From Bacillota bacterium (GTDB lineage Bacteria > Bacillota > Clostridia > Oscillospirales > Acutalibacteraceae): a stretch of 35,460 nt of DNA. The notes beneath the pieces were generated by a model. The model was given only the letters and a program-made list of their open reading frames with translations. It was not told where the DNA came from and searched no databases. Position numbers and translations under genes: made by a program. Each line of letters opens with the position of its first letter. Positions within the stretch are counted from its first letter, which is position 1. Positions 30,752 through 35,460 of this stretch are shown here, piece by piece. Where the stretch lies: NCBI GenBank assembly GCA_021771115.1, contig JAETPP010000011.1:1-35460 (forward strand), written 5' to 3'.

Positions 30752-31831
30752 TTATTCTTCTCCGAAGAAGCCGCTTTCCGGCTTGATATCGATTTTCCAG
30801 CCCGTCAGCCTTGCCGCAAGCCTGGCGTTCTGGCCCTTGTTGCCGATGGCGAGAGACAGCTGATTGTCCGGCACCGTGACCTTGCAGGAGCGGGAGCCGT
30901 CCTCGGCCACCTCCACGGAGATCACGTTGGCGGGAGAAAGGGCCGCCGCGATAAAGGTACCGGGGTCCTCGCTGTATTCTATGATATCGATCTTTTCTCC
31001 GCCCAGCTCATCCACGATCTCAGAAACTCTGGCTCCTCTGGCGCCGATGCAGGCGCCTACCGCGTCCACATCCGGGTTGTGGCTCAAAACCGCCAGCTTC
31101 GTCCGGGAACCGGCCTCTCTGGAAACGGCCTTGATCTCCACGGTGCCGTCATAGATCTCCGGCACCTCTGTTTCAAACATGCGCTTTACAAGATCGGGAT
31201 GGGTCCGGGAAATAATGGCCTTGGGGCCCTTTTCCGTTTCCCGGACGTCCACGACATAAACCTTGATGTAATCGCCCTCGCGCACCGTTTCCTCGCCGAT
31301 CTGCTCGTTTTTGGGCAGCACGGCCTCCGCCTTGCCGATGCGCAGGGTGATGGCACCTGTTTTTAAGTCCACCCGCTCCACCAGGCCGCTGACCAGCTCC
31401 TGATGCTTACTCTGGAACTCCTGCATCATCTGGCCCCGTTCGCTGTCCCGGATGCCCTGGCGGATAATGTTTCTGGCGGTCTGAGCCGCCACCCGGCCGA
31501 ACTGCTTGGTGTCCAGCTTCAGCTTGACAAAGCCGCCCACCTCGGCGGCGGCATCGTCCTCCTTCGCCTTGTCCAGCAGGATCTCCCGGTTGGGGTTCTC
31601 CACCTCTTCCACGATCTCCTTTTTCAAAAAGACGTCGAACTTCCCGGCGGCGGGGTCGATCTCGATCTCCACATCTTCATTTCCGTAATTGTTCTTGCAG
31701 GCGGTAGAAATGGCCTTTTTGATCTTATCCAGCATGAACTCCGCCGGAATTCCCTTTTCCTTTTCCAGCAGCTCCAACGCCAGGAACAGCTCTTCATTCC
31801 CCTGCTTTTCCGGTTCTTTTTTTCTTGCCAT
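30752..31831 (-). CDS. nusA: Transcription termination/antitermination factor NusA
   Basis: 359 residues, the length of NusA lacking the C-terminal acidic repeats, as in other Bacillota. The start MARKKEP follows AAAGGAGAGAAACATACC; a longer frame upstream lacks a site. The N-terminal RNA-polymerase-binding domain covers about 1-125 (FLALELLEKEKGIPAEFML). An S1 domain near 135-205 (LVSGLVERVDLKTGAITLRI) follows, then two KH domains, with GACIGARGARVSEIVDELGGE and LAIGNKGQNARLAARLTGWK as GxxG loops. It lies 67 nt after rimP. Confidence 0.95.
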   Translation of the reverse strand: MARKKEPEKQGNEELFLALELLEKEKGIPAEFMLDKIKKAISTACKNNYGNEDVEIEIDPAAGKFDVFLKKEIVEEVENPNREILLDKAKEDDAAAEVGGFVKLKLDTKQFGRVAAQTARNIIRQGIRDSERGQMMQEFQSKHQELVSGLVERVDLKTGAITLRIGKAEAVLPKNEQIGEETVREGDYIKVYVVDVRETEKGPKAIISRTHPDLVKRMFETEVPEIYDGTVEIKAVSREAGSRTKLAVLSHNPDVDAVGACIGARGARVSEIVDELGGEKIDIIEYSEDPGTFIAAALSPANVISVEVAEDGSRSCKVTVPDNQLSLAIGNKGQNARLAARLTGWKIDIKPESGFFGEE

Positions 31832-31898
31832 GGTATGTTTCTCTCCTTTTCTCCGGTTTTGGCCGGTCCCCCTACAGGAACTGGTCCTCAAAAAGACC

Positions 31899-32387
31899 TT
31901 ACAGCTCTTCTATCACGTTTACCGCGGAACATTCCTTTTTTTCCAGGGTCACGCTGGTTTCCTCATCCAGCTGAAGCTCAAATTCCCCTCCCGGCTCGGC
32001 CCGAAGCAGAATTCCCTCCAGCACTCTGCCGCCGTTTTCCAGTGGGCGGATCAGCTTTACCCGAAGGGGCTTCCCCAAATAGGCCGCAAAATGCTCCGGC
32101 CGGGTGAGCTTTCTCTCCCAGCCGGGGGAAAAGATCTCCAGCATGTATTCCTGGGGGATGGGATCCTCCCGATCCAGCACAGGGTTTATGGCATGGGTCA
32201 TATCCACGCAGTCGTCAATGGATACGCCGCCCTCCTTGTCAATGAAAATGCGGAGATACCAGTCCGCGCCTTCCTTGACAAACTGCACATCCCAAATGGA
32301 CAGGCCCAGCTCCTTTGCCAGGGGCTCCGCCATGTCCCACACGCGCTCCGCCGTACTTTTCTTTTTCCCGTCCGGGCTCAAGCTCAT
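31899..32387 (-). CDS. rimP: Ribosome maturation factor RimP
   Basis: 162 residues from ATG 32387 (MSLSPDGKKKSTAERVWD). This start follows GGGAAGGAAGGG and lies after the leader hairpin; an in-frame extension would run through that hairpin. RimP is needed for 30S assembly. Family landmarks are ELGLSIWDVQFVKEGADWYL, LRIFIDKEGGVSIDDCVDMT, and YMLEIFSPGWERKLTRPEHF, where most relatives read VSSPGLxRPL. The C-terminal SH3-like domain ends in SAVNVIEEL. First gene of the operon. Confidence 0.93.
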   Translation of the reverse strand: MSLSPDGKKKSTAERVWDMAEPLAKELGLSIWDVQFVKEGADWYLRIFIDKEGGVSIDDCVDMTHAINPVLDREDPIPQEYMLEIFSPGWERKLTRPEHFAAYLGKPLRVKLIRPLENGGRVLEGILLRAEPGGEFELQLDEETSVTLEKKECSAVNVIEEL

Positions 32388-32411
32388 CCCTTCCTTCCCA
32401 ATAAGTAAACA

Positions 32412-32435
32412 AAAGAGCGGGTCGCCCCACTCTTT
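32412..32435 (-). promoter_or_regulatory. rimP leader hairpin
   Basis: Minus strand AAAGAGTGGG - GCGA - CCCGCTCTTT, a ten-bp stem with one G-U and a T run, 25 nt before the rimP start. A hairpin of this kind commonly precedes rimP in Bacillota and may work as an attenuator. Confidence 0.65.
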
Positions 32436-32540
32436 CATCATCACCTTATTACCATCAGTGATTATAGCACCGCGTTTCAGGAAAATCAAGGGTTTTTCCG
32501 GATTTCCTCTGATTTTTTGCAGGCTCTTTTCTCCATGGCC

Positions 32541-33080
32541 CTAGGCCTCCAGCTGCCGGGAGAGGAACATGGCGGCGGCCTTCAGGCTTTCCACCGCCTC
32601 GCTGCTGACTCTGGCCGGGGATTTTTCCCCTTTTAAAAGCACCACGGCGCCCATGGCGTCTCCCACGGAAACCACCGGAAACACCGCCAATGCCGCCGCA
32701 GGGGTGTCCTTGCAGATCAGCACGGTGTTTTCCCCGGCGGTCACAAAATTCCGGCGGCCCTGGATCAGCTCGTCCAGCTGAGGCGCCAGGGGCTTATGCA
32801 GCAGCTCCTTTTTCGCGGGCCCCGCAATGGCGATGATCTGCTCCGTGTCGCATATGGCGGCGGCGTGCCCGGTAAGGTTTACCAGGGTTTCCGCGTAAGC
32901 CGAGGCCAGCTGAGACATTTCCCCCACCGGGGAGTATTTTTTCAGGATCACCTCTCCGGAAACATCCGTAAAGATCTCCATGGGCATCCCTTCCCGTATT
33001 TTCAAGGTACGGCGGATCTCCTTGGGGATCACCACCCTGCCCAAATCATCGATCCTCCGCACGATCCCTGTTGCTTTCAT
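32541..33080 (-). CDS. spoVT: Stage V sporulation protein T
   Basis: 179 residues. The AbrB-type DNA-binding half (MKATGIVRRIDDLGRVVIPK, EIRRTLKIREGMPMEIF) covers 1-52. The C-terminal half is a GAF-like dimerisation domain (about 60-178, GHAAAICDTEQIIAIAGPAK, MGAVVLLKGE). SpoVT is a forespore regulator of late sporulation genes, so the organism very likely makes endospores. The start follows GAAAGGAATGAAAAAAT. It stands alone between the rimP operon and the ABC_sub_bind lipoprotein. Confidence 0.93.
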   Translation of the reverse strand: MKATGIVRRIDDLGRVVIPKEIRRTLKIREGMPMEIFTDVSGEVILKKYSPVGEMSQLASAYAETLVNLTGHAAAICDTEQIIAIAGPAKKELLHKPLAPQLDELIQGRRNFVTAGENTVLICKDTPAAALAVFPVVSVGDAMGAVVLLKGEKSPARVSSEAVESLKAAAMFLSRQLEA

Positions 33081-33414
33081 ATTTTTTCATTCCTTTCGCG
33101 CAAGCTTTTATTGCGGCTCCCACCGGACATAAGCTTGTTACGTAGTTCCGCTTTTTCTCGTCCCTAGTCACCTGCAAGGGTAGTATTTGCACGAATTGGG
33201 AGTTTATCCCTAAGAAGGCCATAAATTCATTGCAGTTGCCTGCATAGGCCGGAAAGGTTTTTCAGGCGGCGACGGATCCGGAACTTCATTAACTTACCGG
33301 CTTCAAAAAGTAAAAAATTCTGTTTACTTTCGGAGCAAAAGTGAAGAAGTTTTCAATAACTCAACGCCGAAATTTGACTTTTGCATCAAAACTAAAATAA
33401 TCTTTTTACAAAAA
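33081..33414. other. Gene-free gap upstream of spoVT
   Basis: About 330 nt with no credible gene. A weak candidate for a forespore (sigma-G-like) promoter on the minus strand is GGGATA (33210-33205), a 17-nt spacer, and AATACTA (33187-33181). It fits the known sigma-G control of spoVT in Bacillus, but the match is partial. Confidence 0.3.
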
Positions 33415-33440
33415 CGAACGCCCCAAAAATGGGGCGCTCG
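33415..33440 (-). terminator. Terminator of the ABC_sub_bind lipoprotein gene
   Basis: A CGCCCC/GGGGCG stem extended by outer pairs (33415-33424 with 33431-33440), followed on the minus strand by GTTTTTG and more T. Confidence 0.75.
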
Positions 33441-33461
33441 CTGAAATGGTTTTTCTCTGCC

Positions 33462-34502
33462 TTACGGCTCCGCACTGCCGGCGTAAAAGTGGGCGCTGTC
33501 CAAAAGCTCTCCTGGGAAAACAGCCTTTATGGCGTCCAGCGTGGTTTGGTTTACAAAGGTCTGATGCTCTGTCAGGGTAACTGCCGGAACCTGGGAGACC
33601 GGCTTTCCTTCCACCAGCTGCACCGCCAGGTCGGCGGCCTGACGGCCCAGCTCTCCGTAATCCAGGCTCACCGCCGCCAGCGCTCCGCTCTGTACCAGAG
33701 CGTCGGTGCCCGCGTACCAGGGCTTTTTCGCCTGGTTCATGGCTTTGGAGATCGTTCCTGCTAACGTTCCCACCCCGGTGCCGATGGGGGTAAACACCGC
33801 GTCCGCCTTTCCGCACAGGGCGGAAACCGTCTGTTCCGCTTCCTCCTGCTTGGCGGCCGCAGAAAGGGTAGCTTCCTCCACCGCGAGATTTTTTTCTCCG
33901 CAATATTTTTTCGCTTCCTCCGCCTGGGCCTTGGAGATGGGCTCCTGCGGGTCATACAGCAGCCCGAAGGTTTTCAGGCCGGGATTGCCCTGCAAAGCCA
34001 GATCGATGACGGCGGCAACAGAGGATTTCCCAAAAATGCCGGTCACGTTCCCTTCCGCTGCCTGGGTATTCTGCGGGCCCAGCTCCTCCGCCGAAACAGC
34101 CAGCACCTTACTTTCACTGCCCTTTACGGCGGAAGCGGCGGCATGGATGGCCGGGTCGGAAATGGCCACGATCAGATCCACCTGATCCTTTACAAACTTT
34201 TGGCAGATCTCCTCTGCCTTTTTCTCATCGCCGCCCGCGTTCTGGTAATCGATCTTCACCAGGCTCTCATCGCAGTTCCATTCCTCCAGGCGGCTCATAA
34301 ACGTTTCCCGAACCGTATTGAAGGAAGGATACTCCATAAACTGGAGCAGACCGATGGTATACACTTTTTCCTCGGTCTTCGAGGAGACCGGCTGGGAGGA
34401 TGTGAGAGAGGATGTGTCCTTCCCATGGGAGCAGCCCTGAAAAGCGGCGGCCATCAGAAGCAGGCACAGCATTGCGCAGAGAAGCTTTTTCCCATAGTTC
34501 AT
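33462..34502 (-). CDS. ABC_sub_bind family substrate-binding lipoprotein
   Basis: 346 residues. The start MNYGKKLL follows AAAGGAGGTCTGCAAC. The lipoprotein signal ends AAFQGC-SHG, followed by a Ser/Thr linker. It has a type I periplasmic-binding fold of the PF04392 family: YTIGLLQFMEYPSFNTVRET, KKAEEICQKFVKDQVDLIVA, VTGIFGKSSVAAVIDLAL, TFGLLYDPQEPISKAQAEEA, and AVFTPIGTGVGTLAG. Relatives bind small ligands, aromatic amino acids among them; the ligand here is not readable. No permease or ATPase gene follows, since the gene ends in a terminator before spoVT, so it is an orphan within this window. Any partners would lie elsewhere in the genome. Confidence 0.88.
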   Translation of the reverse strand: MNYGKKLLCAMLCLLLMAAAFQGCSHGKDTSSLTSSQPVSSKTEEKVYTIGLLQFMEYPSFNTVRETFMSRLEEWNCDESLVKIDYQNAGGDEKKAEEICQKFVKDQVDLIVAISDPAIHAAASAVKGSESKVLAVSAEELGPQNTQAAEGNVTGIFGKSSVAAVIDLALQGNPGLKTFGLLYDPQEPISKAQAEEAKKYCGEKNLAVEEATLSAAAKQEEAEQTVSALCGKADAVFTPIGTGVGTLAGTISKAMNQAKKPWYAGTDALVQSGALAAVSLDYGELGRQAADLAVQLVEGKPVSQVPAVTLTEHQTFVNQTTLDAIKAVFPGELLDSAHFYAGSAEP

Positions 34503-34530
34503 GTTGCAGACCTCCTTTACAAAAGAGAAA

Positions 34531-34553
34531 AGCCGTGAAAGTGCCTCACGGCT
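34531..34553 (-). terminator. Terminator after the DUF4340 gene
   Basis: AGCCGTGA / TCACGGCT arms (34531-34538, 34546-34553) with AAAA on one side and TTTTT on the other, in the gap between the DUF4340 gene and the lipoprotein gene. Confidence 0.8.
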
Positions 34554-34569
34554 TTTTCCCCTGAATCTT

Positions 34570-35460
34570 TTATCCGTGCACTTCAGCCAGCTGGGAAGCC
34601 AGCTTATCGATTTCCGCTTTCCGCACCACACCGTTGAATTCTCCGTTCAGCACGGCAACGCATCTGTCGTTTTCCGCGGGATAAAATTCTATTACGTTCT
34701 CCTCGGAATTGTCAAAGTAGCCGTATTCCACCCGGAACACCGGTTCTCCCGAAAATTCCACCTTGTCCGTGGAGAGCACCGCCACACTGATCAGGCTCTG
34801 ATAGAAGAGGCGGTAATCCTCGTATTCAATATCCTTTCCTGCGGCGTTTTTCACTGTGAGGTCGTATTGGGGGGAATCCTCTGTAGATTTTTCCTCGTCC
34901 AGTGTTCTGGTCATATCGAACCGGTAGTCCGTGCCGCCCGCTGTGAAGGAAAGCTGTTTTACATCCTTGACATTGGAAAGCCAGATATAGCTCATCCGCA
35001 GCTTCAGCAGGGGGATATTCGCCCAGGATTCCACTGTGCTTGCCGCCACCCGGTACACCACGTCCCGGTCATCCAGCAGGAGATAGCGGTTCCCGTCGCC
35101 ATCCGTCTTGCCCACAGACATGGTGTGGGTATCCGCGTTCAGGGTGAATTCCACTGTGGCGTCAGGCTCCAGAAGGCCGTATTCCTCCAGCAGCTCCTCG
35201 GTGAGGTGTACCGCCGCCACGCCCAGAGCCGTGGGGGCCTTTATCCCCTCCACCAGCGTGGTGAGCCCGTTGGAGCCGGATTCCGCCTTTACCGGGGCGG
35301 TCATCAGATAACCGCTGGTCACGCTTTCATCGTACTTGATCTCCACAGTCTCCGGGTAATTTTTTCCGGAGAGCTTCAGGCTGTACAGAATATCCGGCAG
35401 GGTTTCCGTGGATTCGTTGCCTTCCTCGTCTGTGGTCACGGAGGTGCGCTCCGCAATGGA
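34570..35460 (-). CDS. DUF4340 domain-containing protein, C-terminal part
   Basis: The last 296 residues are visible; the frame is open to the right edge, so the start is outside. Repeating DUF4340-type units are seen: LTEELLEEYGLLEPDATVEFTL, MSVGKTDGDGNRYLLLDDRD and VYRVAASTVESWANIPLLKL, then KDVKQLSFTAGGTDYRFDMT and a second beta-rich unit ending in FNGVVRKAEIDKLASQLAEV. Such proteins are usually membrane-anchored at the N-terminus and often sit beside Gld-type ABC transporter genes (ATPase plus permeases). That neighbourhood, if present, is beyond the window. Function not known. Confidence 0.82.
   Translation of the reverse strand, partial: SIAERTSVTTDEEGNESTETLPDILYSLKLSGKNYPETVEIKYDESVTSGYLMTAPVKAESGSNGLTTLVEGIKAPTALGVAAVHLTEELLEEYGLLEPDATVEFTLNADTHTMSVGKTDGDGNRYLLLDDRDVVYRVAASTVESWANIPLLKLRMSYIWLSNVKDVKQLSFTAGGTDYRFDMTRTLDEEKSTEDSPQYDLTVKNAAGKDIEYEDYRLFYQSLISVAVLSTDKVEFSGEPVFRVEYGYFDNSEENVIEFYPAENDRCVAVLNGEFNGVVRKAEIDKLASQLAEVHG

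Overview
The window looks like chromosomal DNA of a spore-forming, Gram-positive gut anaerobe in the Clostridia, most likely Oscillospiraceae-like. This rests on the canonical Bacillota order rimP-nusA-ylxR-ylxQ-infB-rbfA-nrnA-truB-ribF, a spoVT next to it, AAGGAGG-type ribosome binding sites, an S-layer-homology (SLH) surface protein, lipobox lipoproteins and abundant non-coding interspersed repeats. Most of the window is visibly GC-rich. The stretch from about 6.97 to 9.66 kb is more AT-rich and looks acquired.

Layout. At 1-225 is the start of a GH25 muramidase gene leaving the left edge. At 448-968 is a promoter followed by two tandem cobalamin riboswitches, each with its own intrinsic terminator. 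They control a 1,748-residue secreted SLH protein (1054-6300) carrying an alpha-barrel of the prenyltransferase/transcobalamin kind and a DUF4430 domain. That pair is the core layout of animal intrinsic factor and transcobalamin, so the locus is best read as a B12-repressed surface system for capturing corrinoids. At 6494-6570 is tRNA-Val(CAC), followed by an accessory region with two copies of a tRNA-derived att-like module, a divergent SLOG / ribbon-helix-helix gene pair, and a two-gene operon of a SatD-family protein (which I read as a divergent class III nucleotidyl-cyclase fold with a C-terminal HTH) and a DUF3307 membrane protein.

At 9.9-12.2 kb is a GH4 phospho-glycosidase plus BadF-type sugar kinase operon. 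After a repeat-rich gap come a TrmH-family RNA methyltransferase (minus strand) and an orphan AAA/DUF4143 ATPase whose promoter is overlapped by a 31-bp palindrome. At 15.65-22.17 kb (minus strand) is an oligopeptide ABC transporter, oppA-oppB-oppC-oppD-oppF, followed by a small membrane protein.

At 22.4-33.1 kb (minus strand) is the translation/transcription operon. It is broken up by about 1 kb of miniature repeats between nrnA and truB and by a smaller repeat between truB and ribF. spoVT lies upstream. At the right edge are an ABC_sub_bind lipoprotein and a partial DUF4340 protein.

The intergenic repeats fall into a few modular families: heptanucleotide tandem arrays, MITE-like elements with terminal inverted repeats, and hairpin chains with constant spacers and variable stems. 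They touch gene ends, including the nrnA stop codon.
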